DNA from: Hyphomicrobiales bacterium
GTDB taxonomy: Bacteria > Pseudomonadota > Alphaproteobacteria > Rhizobiales > Rhizobiaceae
Direction of reading: 5' to 3'
NCBI GenBank assembly: GCA_017305935.1
Contig: JAFKJU010000015.1
Span: 143,907-207,906 of the forward strand
Length of the DNA stretch: 64,000 bases
Positions 51,559 to 60,103 of this stretch are shown here, one piece after another. The translations under genes were made by a program, and so were the position numbers. Under the pieces are notes generated by a model, which worked only from the letters and a program-made list of their open reading frames with translations, had not been told where the DNA came from and searched no databases. Every line of letters begins with the position of its first letter. The first letter of the stretch is position 1.

Positions 51559-53079
51559 ATGACCGCCTCCCCCACCATCCTCCTCGACGAAAAGCCGCTC
51601 GATGCGGATGCGATCGCCACCATTGCCCGACGCGGCGCCCGCTTGGGACTCGGACCGGCGGCGCTCAACAGAATTCGCGAAGGCCGCGCGCTGATCGAGC
51701 GGTTCGCAGCATCCGGAAAGCCTGCCTATGGGCTGAATACGGGCCTTGGCGCCAGCGTCGACACATCCCTGTCCGCCGCCGATCTCGTAGCCTTCCAGCG
51801 CAGCGTCACCCACAGCCATAGCGTCGGCATCGGCCCGGCCTTGCCCGTCGAGGCCGTGCGGGCGATGCTCGCGGCCCGCATCTGCGGCATGGCTGCTGGC
51901 GGAACGGGGGCTTCCGAAGCGGTCGCTGCCGGGCTGGTGGCGGCTTTGAACGCCGGCATCCATCCCGTCATTCCCTCCTGGGGATCGATCGGTGCTGCCG
52001 ACCTGCTGCCGCTCGGGCATCTGGGGCGCGCGCTCGGCGGCGAGGGCGAGGTGAATTATCAAGGGCGCGTCATGCCCGCAGCGCAGGCACTCGCCCTGGC
52101 CGGATTGCCGCCGCTCGACCTGCGCGAGAAGGACGGCCATGCGCTGATCGTCGCCAACAGCCTGTCGACGGGAACGGCTTGCCTGCTGATCGAAGACGTT
52201 CGCCTTTTCATCGATTGGTCGCTGGCAGCCGTCGCACTGAACTATGAGGCGTTCCGCTCACCTCTGAGCGTGATCGATGCGCAAGCGCTGGCCGCCCGCC
52301 CCGCCTTCGGGCAACAGGCGATCGGAGCACGCCTGCGCGCGCTGCTCATCGGTAGCGATCTGTGGCGGGAAGGAGCCGCGCGGCGCCTTCAGGATCCGCT
52401 CAGCTATCGATGCGTGCCCCAGGTCTGGGGCGCGCTTTCCCATGTTCTGGAACAGGCGCACGCGGCCACGGAAATCGAACTTCACCATTCCGGCGACAAT
52501 CCGATCGTCCTTGCGGAAAGCGGGCGCATCGTTTCAAACGGAAATTTCGACCTGACGAGCTTTACCCTGTGCTGGGAACAACTCGGCCAAGCGCTTGCGC
52601 ATTGTGCGGCGGGCATCGCCAATCGCTGCCTCCGGCTGATGTCGCCCGCCGCTTCCGAACTGCCGCGCTTTCTGTCGGCAAGAGGGCAGAGCCGGGCGGG
52701 CTATGCCGAACTGCAAAAGCCGCTGGCGGCGCTGGAGGCGGAAATCCGCCATCTCGCCAATCCGATGTCGATCAGCCCGCTGGCCGTTTCCGACAGCATA
52801 GAGGACCAGTCGTCCATGGCGCCGCGCGTGGTCGCCAAGGCCTCGGCGATCGTCGAGCGGCTGCGCTATCTCGTGGCGATCGAGATGATGTGCGCGGCGA
52901 CGGCGATCGAGCTGCGCGGGGTGACAGGCAGGCTCGGCCCGCAGATGCGCCAGCTTCACGACGCCATCCGCGACCTCGTTGCGCCGTTGGAGGAAGACCG
53001 GGAATTGAGCCGCGATCTCGAGAACATCTCCCGCATGGTTTCCGCGCCCTGGCCGTTTGCCACCATTGCTTGGCTTTGA
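51559..53079 (+). CDS. Aromatic amino-acid lyase (HAL/PAL) homologue lacking the MIO triad
   Basis: The 506-residue protein has the lyase fold: YGLNTGLGA (catalytic Tyr57 region), RCVPQVWGALSHVLEQA, GDNPIVL and NGNFD. In active members Ala-Ser-Gly (GSVGASGDLAPL) cyclises to the MIO electrophile. Here residues 142-150 read GSIGAADLL: the Ser is replaced and one residue is missing. The QDPYSLRC block reads QDPLSYRC, and the usual Asn-Gly-Thr segment reads ANSLSTGT. It may therefore catalyse a different reaction or be a divergent clade with another mechanism. The context (UbiD decarboxylase) suggests an aromatic or imidazole substrate. Confidence 0.83.
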   Translation: MTASPTILLDEKPLDADAIATIARRGARLGLGPAALNRIREGRALIERFAASGKPAYGLNTGLGASVDTSLSAADLVAFQRSVTHSHSVGIGPALPVEAVRAMLAARICGMAAGGTGASEAVAAGLVAALNAGIHPVIPSWGSIGAADLLPLGHLGRALGGEGEVNYQGRVMPAAQALALAGLPPLDLREKDGHALIVANSLSTGTACLLIEDVRLFIDWSLAAVALNYEAFRSPLSVIDAQALAARPAFGQQAIGARLRALLIGSDLWREGAARRLQDPLSYRCVPQVWGALSHVLEQAHAATEIELHHSGDNPIVLAESGRIVSNGNFDLTSFTLCWEQLGQALAHCAAGIANRCLRLMSPAASELPRFLSARGQSRAGYAELQKPLAALEAEIRHLANPMSISPLAVSDSIEDQSSMAPRVVAKASAIVERLRYLVAIEMMCAATAIELRGVTGRLGPQMRQLHDAIRDLVAPLEEDRELSRDLENISRMVSAPWPFATIAWL

Positions 53080-53163
53080 GGCCGTCGGCGCGCTGCACCG
53101 AACGATCTGACGGTCAGGAACGGCGCGCCTGGATCCGGTCGCTCCATCGGCAGATTTCCAGCT

Positions 53164-53237
53164 TTCTTGATTGTGACGCCGGATTTGGCGACCTGTTTCA
53201 AGTCGGCTTTGATTTGGGAGTGTTCCGGAATGACGGG
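53164..53237 (+). repeat. 74-bp dispersed repeat, copy B
   Basis: This is the same 74 bases as 4986-5059 (minus), with three mismatches. It ends right after ATGACGGG, the start of the small gene seen at copy A, but here the gene is absent and a FecCD remnant begins within a few bases. The abrupt end of similarity on both sides marks a recombination junction. Confidence 0.8.
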
Positions 53238-53239
53238 TG

Positions 53240-53600
53240 CCGAAAAAGCCACACCCCTTCCGCTGCCACAGCACCGCTTCGAACCCAGCGGTTGGCCGCA
53301 ACCGTGAGAACCGCCGAGAAGGCGAGAAGGGCTGCGCTCACCACGGACAGGTTCACTCGCCTTCCCACCGCGATGGTCGCGCCGAGCGGCAGGATATCAA
53401 GCCACCGGCCGACAAGCACGACGCCGCCGAGCGCAATCGCCAGCACGACCATCCACAGGGTCGCTTCCTCACGCCGCACCGCATAGGTCGAGCCCGACAA
53501 CCAGCCAGATGACGCCGAGCATTGCCCCGGAGGAGACGCCCAGCACCTCCGGCAACCCAAGCGAGTTGCCTGTCATGCGCCATCCGAAGAGGGTCATGTA
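53240..53600 (-). pseudogene. FecCD/FhuB-type permease remnant
   Basis: On minus, one frame reads RMTGNSLGLPEVLGVSSGAM, the hallmark FecCD segment (compare RMTGNAMASPEALGISSG in the FhuB-like gene at 30768). After a frame change near 53500 another reads WLSGSTYAVRREEATLWMVV, then LVGRWLDILPLGATIAVG and VNLSVVSAALLAFSAVLTVA, which matches the next FecCD region. Residues between the two and both ends are missing. The piece stops at the 74-bp repeat. It is a deletion remnant without start or stop of its own. Confidence 0.78.
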
Positions 53601-53659
53601 ACAATCGGGCAGCGGCGTTCGTATTCATCGGCAGGACGCCATTGAAGGAGTGCATCAGG

Positions 53660-54151
53660 ATGAACAGACGCGGGCTTCTGGCAGCAAGCGTGGCAACCTT
53701 TACGGCTGGGTTCCTGGCTCGCGGGACAGGCCCATTGCTCGCAGCGACGCCGGGGAGTTTCACCGTCAGCCGAAGCAAGGACGAATGGCGAAGCCTTCTG
53801 ACACCGGAACAGTTCAGCATTCTTCGCGAGCAAGGCACGGAGCGGCCGGGTTCGAGCGCGCTTTTGGCCGAGCATCGCAAAGGCACTTTCTCCTGTGCCG
53901 GCTGCAACCAGGCACTCTTTTCCTCGGACACCAAGTTCGAGAGCGGCACGGGCTGGCCGAGCTTCTGGGCGCCGCTCGACAATGCCGTCGGCATGACACG
54001 CGACACGTCCCATGACATGGTCCGGGTGGAAGTGCATTGCAGCCGCTGCGGCGGCCATCTCGGCCATTTCTTCAACGACGGACCGCGGCCGACGGGGCTG
54101 CGCTATTGCATGAACGGCTTTGCCATGACCTTCACCCCGGCGGCGGCGTGA
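53660..54151 (+). CDS. msrB: Exported methionine-R-sulfoxide reductase MsrB
   Basis: The 163-residue protein has a twin-arginine-type signal (NRRGLLAASVATFTAGF) and then the MsrB domain: LTPEQFSILREQGTERPGSS, zinc Cys pairs CAGC and CSRC, GGHLGHFF, and catalytic Cys in RYCMNGFAM. It reduces methionine-R-sulfoxide in oxidised periplasmic proteins. It heads an msrB, dipZ remnant, msrA unit. Start ATG 53660; other upstream codons would disturb the signal peptide. Confidence 0.92.
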   Translation: MNRRGLLAASVATFTAGFLARGTGPLLAATPGSFTVSRSKDEWRSLLTPEQFSILREQGTERPGSSALLAEHRKGTFSCAGCNQALFSSDTKFESGTGWPSFWAPLDNAVGMTRDTSHDMVRVEVHCSRCGGHLGHFFNDGPRPTGLRYCMNGFAMTFTPAAA

Positions 54152-54168
54152 TCCGGAAAGGCTGACCC

Positions 54169-54883
54169 ATGACCCTTGCCGTCCTGGCCTATTTCGCGGG
54201 CGCTCTCACCATCCTCAGCCCCTGCATCCTGCCGGCCCTGCCCTTTGTCTTCGCGCGGGCTGGACAGCCCTTCCTGCGCGGCACCTTGCCTATGCTCGTG
54301 GGCATGGCGCTGACCTTGGCCCTCGTCGCATCGCTGGACGCACTCGGTGGCGGCTGGGCGGCAGAGGCCACCGAATATGGCCGGCTGGCGGCGATGATCA
54401 TCCTCGCCGGCTTCGGGATCATCCTCCTGTTTCCAGCCATTGTCGAGCGTGTGACGCGCCCGATCGTCTCCCTCGGCGCACAGAATTCCTCGGCGCCGAC
54501 GGAATCGTCAACGATACCGTTCACGTCTATGTCGCAGAGGATGCGCGCCGCAACGAATGGGGCCTCACCGGGCGCTGGAAGGTCGCCCCAGAACGCGCCG
54601 ATCTGACGAAAGAAGGTGGCATCCACTATCGCTTCCGCGCCCGAGACCTGCATCTCGTGCCCGGCTCCGGCAGCGGGGACAAGCAGGTCCGCTTCCAGGT
54701 AACCATCGACGGCAAGGCGCCGGGCGACGACCACGGTCTCGACACAGGCCCGGAGGACAATGGCCCGGTGACGAAACAGCGCTCTACCAGCTTGCGCGCC
54801 GCGACGGGCCGATCACCGACCACACAGTCGAGATCCGCTTTCCCGATCCGGGCTTCGAAGCCTACGCATTCATCTTCGGTTGA
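54169..54883 (+). pseudogene. DipZ-type CcdA-thioredoxin electron carrier, internally deleted and frameshifted
   Basis: The gene starts normally at 54169 with CcdA membrane helices (LAYFAGALTILSPCILPALP, one redox Cys visible). At about 54478 the frame jumps into the C-terminal DipZ domain (DGIVNDTVHVYVAEDARRNE, then RARDLHLVPGSGSGDKQVRF). The rest of CcdA and the whole thioredoxin domain are missing. A second shift of one base near 54778 (KQ-R/LYQLARRDGP) precedes the true end EAYAFIFG at 54883. In the intact protein electrons pass across the membrane to the Msr enzymes on either side. This copy cannot do that. Confidence 0.85.
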
Positions 54884-54893
54884 GGAGACCGCC

Positions 54894-55607
54894 ATGAAAC
54901 GCATTGCCAGGATTTCCACTCTTTTCGCCGGAATGGGCATCGCCCTTGCGGGGCTGCTGTCCGCGACAACAAGCGCCGGCGCGCAGGAGGGTCTCGCCAT
55001 TCCCGCACCCGTCCTCGACGAGGAGAACGCCGCAAGCCGGGAAACCGCCGTCTTCGCCGGCGGCTGCTTCTGGGGCGTCCAGGGCGTCTTCCAGCGTGTC
55101 GAGGGCGTCAGCAACGCCGTTTCCGGCTATGCAGGCGGCGCGCAGGAGACCGCGCATTACGAAATGGTCGGCAATGGCGATACGGGCCATGCAGAAGCGG
55201 TCCGTGTCACCTTCGATCCCGCCAAGGTCACCTATGGCAAGCTGCTGCAGGTCTATTTTTCCGTTGCTCACGACCCGACCCAGCTCAACCGGCAAGGTCC
55301 CGACACCGGCCCGCAATACCGCTCGACACTCTTCCCGACCAGCGAGGAACAGGCCGGCGTTGCGAAAGCCTATATCGGGCAGTTGAACAAGGCCCGCATC
55401 TACGACGCCGCCATCGTCACGACGATCGAGCCGGACAAAGTCTTCTATCCGGCTGAGAACTATCATCAGGATTTCCTGACCAACAATCCGACCTATCCCT
55501 ACATCGTCTACAACGACATGCCCAAGATCGACAACCTGAAGCGCTTGTTCCCGGCGGACTTCCGGAGTGATCCGGTCCTTGTCGCAAAAGTGGGAATCGG
55601 CGAATAG
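54894..55607 (+). CDS. msrA: Exported methionine-S-sulfoxide reductase MsrA
   Basis: The 237-residue protein has a signal peptide (MGIALAGLLSATTSAGA then QEG) and the MsrA domain with nucleophile in AGGCFWGVQGVFQ, YAGGAQETAHYEMVGNGDTG, HDPTQLNRQGPDTGPQYRS and HQDFL. It repairs methionine-S-sulfoxide outside the cytoplasm. Start ATG 54894 after GAGGAG, ten bases after the dipZ remnant. With MsrB it forms a periplasmic repair pair whose dedicated electron donor is broken here. Confidence 0.93.
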   Translation: MKRIARISTLFAGMGIALAGLLSATTSAGAQEGLAIPAPVLDEENAASRETAVFAGGCFWGVQGVFQRVEGVSNAVSGYAGGAQETAHYEMVGNGDTGHAEAVRVTFDPAKVTYGKLLQVYFSVAHDPTQLNRQGPDTGPQYRSTLFPTSEEQAGVAKAYIGQLNKARIYDAAIVTTIEPDKVFYPAENYHQDFLTNNPTYPYIVYNDMPKIDNLKRLFPADFRSDPVLVAKVGIGE

Positions 55608-55639
55608 GGCTCGTCACGGAATCTCTCTGGAATGGCTTC

Positions 55640-56090
55640 GCAAAAGCAGGTTTGTCGTTTTGGTTTCGCATCCGGCAGAGGCAGCATCCGCTTTTCCCGC
55701 CGGGGTCTGGTCCGTCCGGCGCAAGGTCATCGATCATGTCGCCGGGCAACGGATTGCGTTTGAAGGAACAGCGACCATCACCAGGGACACATTTGCCGAA
55801 CGGGACGAAGCTCTGGTCGACGCGCGCAAACTCTCCACTGTGCGACGGTACAGGTTGCGGCGAGGCCAGGCCGCGACCGAGGTCTTCTTCCCTGATGGCC
55901 GGCCTTTCATGACCTTCACGGAGTTTTCAAGCCAGCGGATCGAACATCATTGCGGCAACGATCTCTACACAGGCCGCTTCGTTTTCGTCCGCCCGGAGTT
56001 CTGGGCGGAATTCTGGCGCGTTCGGGGCGACGGAAACGCTACTCCAGCCTTACCCGTTTCGAAGGGATGCCGGACGGCGTACCGGTACTG
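55640..56090 (+). pseudogene. DUF6314-family protein, probably damaged
   Basis: The frame from about 55640 encodes GVWSVRRKVIDHVAGQRIAF, FEGTATITRD, EVFFPDGRPFMTF and LYTGRFVFVRPEFWAEFWRV, the pattern of DUF6314 proteins (function unknown). No good start codon is seen: the ATG at 55567 lies inside msrA in another frame. At about 56030 the family's ending (GRRKRYSSLTRFEG) continues in a different frame, so the gene carries a C-terminal frameshift. It is convergent with the helicase gene. Confidence 0.6.
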
Positions 56091-56130
56091 ACGATTTCAT
56101 CGGCGTTCAACGTGTCGGCGTCGTCACGCG

Positions 56131-58224
56131 CTACCGCCACATGCCGCGCATCTTTGCCTTGAGGTCGACGCGGATACCGGGTTGCGGCGCGCGATCGCGT
56201 GTGGTCGCGGATGGCGGCGGCCAGGATACTGGCGTGAAACGGTCGAGGATACTATCGGGGATGAACCGCGTGCGGGACGCATAGACGTGCCTGTCGCCGC
56301 GCGATGCCTGCCCATGCACGAAGAAGCGCTGCGGCGTGATCAGGTACAATCCATCCTTCGCACGCGTCATCGCCACGTAAAGCAGGCGACGTTCTTCTTC
56401 GAGTTCGTCGCGCTCGCCCACGGCCAGATCGATCGGAATGCAGCCGTCGACGCCGTTGAGCACGAAGACCTTGGTCCACTCCTGACCTTTCGCCGAATGA
56501 ATGGTCGAGAGGATGAGGTAATCTTCGTCGAGATGCGGAGGACCGGCCTCGTCGCTGGTCGCGTCCGGCGGGTCGAGCGTCAGGTCGGTAAGGAAGCGCT
56601 CGCGCGACGCATATCCAGATGCAATCTGCTCCAGTTGCAGGAGGTCCGCACGTCTGGTCGGCGCATCCTCGTGGATGCGCTCAAGATGCGGTTCATACCA
56701 TAGCCGGACCTGCTCCAGATCGGCGGGCCAGGCCCCACGCGACCGGAGAGCCGCGAAAAGATCGACAAAGCCCGGCCAATCGACTTGCGCGCGAGCCGGC
56801 GCGCGGAAGAATTGCAGGCCGAGCGCCGGATCGAGCGAACGCGCCATCGCCTCCATCGCAGACGCCGCAGCCGATGGGCCGATGCCGGGAACGATCTGCA
56901 TCACACGGAAAGCGGCCACCCGGTCCTTCGGATTTTCGGCGAAGCGCAAGACAGCAAGGATGTCTTTCACATGGGCGGAGTCGAGGAACTTCAATCCGCC
57001 GAATTTGACGAAGGGAATGTTGCGGCGTGTCAGCTCGATCTCGAGCGGCGCGGAATGATGCGAGGCGCGGAAAAGGACGGATTGCTGTTTGAGCGCGATG
57101 CCCTCCTCCCTCGCCTCCAACACGCTCTCGCAGACGAAGTTTGCCTGCTCGACTTCGTCGCGCACGGTGACGATCCTCGGCTTTTCGGCCGAGCGCCGAT
57201 CGGTCCAGAGGTTCTTGGTGAAGCGCTCCGGCGCCTGACCGATCACCGCATTCGCCGCGTCGAGGATCGCGTCGGTCGAGCGATAATTGCGATCGAGCGT
57301 GACGACCTGGGCGGGGATCGGAAAATGCCCCGGAAAGTCGAGTATGTTGCGGACCTCGGCGGCGCGGAAGGAATAGATCGACTGCGCGTCGTCGCCAACC
57401 ACCGTGAGGCCGCGTCCATCCGGCTTGAGCGCCAGGAGGATCGACGCCTGCAGGCGATTGGTGTCCTGATATTCGTCGACGAGGATGTGGTCGAAACGGG
57501 CGGCGAGATGTTCGGCAATGGCGGGTTCGGCACACATATGCGCCCACCATAGCAGGAGGTCGTCGTAATCGAGGACGTTTTGCGCCTGCTTGGTGTCGAC
57601 ATAGGCCGCAAAAAGCTGCTTGAGCTCCTCCGCCCAACCGGCGCACCACGGAAAGCTTTTCGCGAGAACCGGTTCCAGCTCGGCCTGCGCGTTGACTGCG
57701 CGCGAATAGATCGCCAGGCAAGTGCGCTTTGCCGGAAAGCGGCTTTCGGTCTTCGACAGGCCGAGGTCATGCCGGACGAGGTTCATCAGGTCGGCGGAAT
57801 CCTCGCGGTCATGGATCGTGAAGGCCGGATCGAGACCGATTTCAAGCGCGTAGTCACGCAGCAGCCGCGCGCCGACAGCGTGGAACGTGCCCGCCCAGGT
57901 CAATCCCTCCGTCAGCGTCGCGGCCTTGTCGCCCATCACGCGTGCCGCGATCCGTTCGACCCGGCTCTTCATTTCCGTTGCCGCGCGCCGTGAGAAGGTC
58001 ATCAGCAGAATGCGGCGGGGGTCCGCGCCGCGAACGATCAGATGCGCGACGCGATGCGCCAGCGTGTTGGTTTTTCCCGAGCCGGCGCCCGCGATCACAA
58101 GCAATGGTGCAGCAATGCCGCCGTCACCATGCTCGACGGCCGCCCGCTGCTCGGCATTCAGCGCGGCCAGATAGTCGTCGGCAAGGGTCGCCAGCTGCGG
58201 CGAATCATGGAGGGCCAGGTTCAT
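56131..58224 (-). CDS. UvrD/Rep-like superfamily I DNA helicase
   Basis: The 697-residue ATP-dependent helicase has motif I AGAGSGKT, Ia TFSRRAATEM, II VDEYQDTN, III VGDDAQSIYSFRAA, IV LDRNYRS, V STIHSAKGQEW and VI LLYVAMTRAKDGLY, all in order. The ATG at 58224 gives MNLALHDSPQLATLADDYLA and the Q motif (LNAEQRAAV). It is shorter at the C-terminus than UvrD itself. It probably acts in DNA repair or restart. It is monocistronic. Confidence 0.92.
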   Translation of the reverse strand: MNLALHDSPQLATLADDYLAALNAEQRAAVEHGDGGIAAPLLVIAGAGSGKTNTLAHRVAHLIVRGADPRRILLMTFSRRAATEMKSRVERIAARVMGDKAATLTEGLTWAGTFHAVGARLLRDYALEIGLDPAFTIHDREDSADLMNLVRHDLGLSKTESRFPAKRTCLAIYSRAVNAQAELEPVLAKSFPWCAGWAEELKQLFAAYVDTKQAQNVLDYDDLLLWWAHMCAEPAIAEHLAARFDHILVDEYQDTNRLQASILLALKPDGRGLTVVGDDAQSIYSFRAAEVRNILDFPGHFPIPAQVVTLDRNYRSTDAILDAANAVIGQAPERFTKNLWTDRRSAEKPRIVTVRDEVEQANFVCESVLEAREEGIALKQQSVLFRASHHSAPLEIELTRRNIPFVKFGGLKFLDSAHVKDILAVLRFAENPKDRVAAFRVMQIVPGIGPSAAASAMEAMARSLDPALGLQFFRAPARAQVDWPGFVDLFAALRSRGAWPADLEQVRLWYEPHLERIHEDAPTRRADLLQLEQIASGYASRERFLTDLTLDPPDATSDEAGPPHLDEDYLILSTIHSAKGQEWTKVFVLNGVDGCIPIDLAVGERDELEEERRLLYVAMTRAKDGLYLITPQRFFVHGQASRGDRHVYASRTRFIPDSILDRFTPVSWPPPSATTRDRAPQPGIRVDLKAKMRGMWR

Positions 58225-58547
58225 GATCCGGAATGAACTCTGTTTCCGGTTCGTTCGCAACTCCGACATTCCACTTTCTGGCGGTGAAGTCTTGCGTGCC
58301 GGCTATGGTTTGCTGGCCGGCGCAAGCCAGTTCGCCGCAGGCAGCCGCAGAAATCGCGCAGATTATATCAGATCCTCCGGGCCGCCCCGGCGATAATATG
58401 CGAGCAATCCACACGAGTTTCACGACAAGAGAGCGACTGCTTTCGACCCTTATTGTTGCCGTTTGGGGAGGTTTCGTCGCTATCGGAAACCAGCCACTCG
58501 TTCGGACCACTACATACGCCAGAGAGGATCTGACATCTCAGTCTTCA
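58225..58547. other. Intergenic stretch, no gene recognised
   Basis: About 320 bases lie between the helicase start and the stop of a small hypothetical gene. The open plus-strand frames show no family similarity and lack a convincing ribosome-binding site. The helicase promoter should lie here. Confidence 0.45.
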
Positions 58548-58823
58548 TCAGGCGCGATCATATGTAAACGAAGTCAGCAGCGACGTGACGAAATTGCTCG
58601 CATTGTCCTTGACAAGCACTTCCGTCCATTCACTTGTTCCACGCAGCCGCAAGTCCGTATAAATGCTATCGACCGCGGCCTGTTCGATACGCTTGAGATT
58701 TGCCAGGAAGGCCTCCTCTCCGGCCGCAAGGTACATGTCGCGGATAACCATCCGCAGGATTTCCTGGATCGCGATCTGCCAAGCTGTGTTGATTGCCTGG
58801 AGCTCGGCGGAATTTTCTGGCAT
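58548..58823 (-). CDS. Small hypothetical protein (91 aa)
   Basis: I do not recognise it. It encodes an alpha-helical, mildly acidic protein (MPENSAELQAINTAWQIAIQ, then MYLAAGEEAFLANLKRIEQA) without signal peptide or membrane segment. Codon usage and composition look coding. The plus strand here has no competing gene. It stands alone, in the same orientation as the downstream helicase and the upstream stress-protein genes. Confidence 0.5.
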   Translation of the reverse strand: MPENSAELQAINTAWQIAIQEILRMVIRDMYLAAGEEAFLANLKRIEQAAVDSIYTDLRLRGTSEWTEVLVKDNASNFVTSLLTSFTYDRA

Positions 58824-58976
58824 GGAGTTTTCTTTCGGTGTGACGGATCCTGGCGGCGACTTACGCTACGATGGCGGTTGCGGATTGCGACCCCGCCGAA
58901 AAGCTGCCGAACGCGATCGGCGGACCCTGTGCGGCAGGATCACATGAACTGTCAGGTTCATTCAGATACCTGGAAT

Positions 58977-59357
58977 TCAGGCGCGCCTGGCCTTGCGGTT
59001 GGCATAGCGCCGGTCGCGCTCAGCCTTGCGGGCGGCCTCGTCTTCGAGCAGCCGCGCGATGTGATCTCGTTCCGTCGCCTCGCGCGCCTCGGTTTCGGCA
59101 CGGGCTGCGGCTTCTGCGGCCGCCTTCCGCTCGTCGGCCTCGGCTACCCGGCGCTCAGCCTCGTCGCGCTTTATCCGCTCGCGCTCTAGGCGCCGCTCTT
59201 CTCTCGCGGCCGCTATACTCACCCGCTCTGCCTGCCTCGCCAGTCTGGCGGGTTCGTCAGCGGCCCTTGCCGCGCGATAGGCATTCAGGAGAGCGGACTT
59301 CGCTTCGGCGGCCGCGGTACGGCGATCGGAAAAGTCGTTGTTTCTGGCGTTCTTCAA
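58977..59357 (-). CDS. DUF6481-type charged coiled-coil protein
   Basis: The 126-residue protein is almost entirely Ala, Glu, Arg and Lys helix after a conserved start (KNARNNDFSDRRTAAAEAKS, then ALLNAYRAARAADEPARLA), which is the DUF6481 pattern of alphaproteobacteria. I choose TTG at 59357, 7 bases after AGGA, because the conserved N-terminus begins there. The ATG at 59414 would extend into the next gene. Function unknown; often near cspA-type genes. Confidence 0.75.
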   Translation of the reverse strand: MKNARNNDFSDRRTAAAEAKSALLNAYRAARAADEPARLARQAERVSIAAAREERRLERERIKRDEAERRVAEADERKAAAEAAARAETEAREATERDHIARLLEDEAARKAERDRRYANRKARRA

Positions 59358-59388
59358 ATCATTATCCTGGAGAAAGTGTTGCGGCAGG

Positions 59389-59613
59389 TCAGACGGACTT
59401 GGCCCGTCTGGCAAGAAGAGAGGCGGTTGCCGCCTCGCGGTCGTTCATTTCCTTCGCAAGGCGGGCTTCGCGAAGCCGCCTGGTCTTTTCCTCGCGGGCC
59501 AGAATGAGGGAATCGAGTTCCTCGACGGCGCTATTGCGGGCGAAGAATTGCGACTGAGCATTGGCGAAGGCTATCTCCGCCTTCTGGCGAGCTTTGCTGT
59601 GTGTCTGGGACAT
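59389..59613 (-). CDS. Small charged helical protein (74 aa)
   Basis: From the ATG at 59613 the protein reads MSQTHSKARQKAEIAFANAQ and continues as a charged helix with basic end (RRAKSV). It shares composition with the DUF6481 protein encoded 31 bases downstream and probably forms an operon with it. It lies behind the cspA terminator. No known domain; a stress-linked accessory role is inferred only from position. Confidence 0.6.
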   Translation of the reverse strand: MSQTHSKARQKAEIAFANAQSQFFARNSAVEELDSLILAREEKTRRLREARLAKEMNDREAATASLLARRAKSV

Positions 59614-59653
59614 GGTCTTTTCCGGATTGGACGCCGCAAGATGACGCGGCAAT

Positions 59654-59683
59654 AAAAAAGGCCAAGCGATCTGCCTGACCTTG
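59654..59683 (-). terminator. Rho-independent terminator of cspA
   Basis: On minus, AAGGTCA pairs with TGGCCTT (one G-U pair) around an 11-base loop, and the 3' arm runs straight into TTTTTT. It lies about 65 bases after the cspA stop and separates it from the two small genes that follow. Confidence 0.7.
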
Positions 59684-59748
59684 CTGGTATCATGCTCTCG
59701 ACAGTGCCAGTACATCCGTGGTCAACGGAGAGCGGATACCGGGATGCT

Positions 59749-59958
59749 TCAAGCGGACTGCAGGTTGCAGGCCGACATCTTGCCCGACTTGTTGTCGCGC
59801 TCCAGTTCGTAGCCAATCTTCTGGCCTTCAACAAGGTCGCGCATTCCAGCGCGTTCGACGGCGGAGATATGGACGAACGCATCGGCGCCGCCGTTGTCGG
59901 GCTGAATGAAGCCGAAGCCCTTGGCGGAATTGAACCATTTAACTGTGCCAGTGGTCAT
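59749..59958 (-). CDS. cspA: Cold-shock protein, CspA family
   Basis: The 69-residue single cold-shock domain ([20 protein letters not shown]) has RNP1 KGFGFI and RNP2 DAFVHIS. It binds single-stranded RNA/DNA and acts as an RNA chaperone. ATG 59958 is the family start. A strong promoter at 60104-60132 would give a leader of about 140 nt, the long untranslated leader typical of cold-regulated csp genes. Its terminator is at 59654-59683. Confidence 0.95.
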   Translation of the reverse strand: MTTGTVKWFNSAKGFGFIQPDNGGADAFVHISAVERAGMRDLVEGQKIGYELERDNKSGKMSACNLQSA

Positions 59959-60103
59959 GATGAACCCTTTCATAGCAATAAGAGAACCGCTGCGCCCGCG
60001 GCGCAACAGATGCGATAGCGATTTTTGAAAGAAAAGGTTCGTTCAGGGCACGGTGCCAGACGCGCGATAACCAAAGCTAAGCAAGCAAATATCGTCAAAT
60101 TAA

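Noticed and set aside
51559..53079. Calling this gene hutH (histidine ammonia-lyase)
   Set aside because: The MIO triad is absent and other active-site blocks differ, and no other hut genes are nearby.
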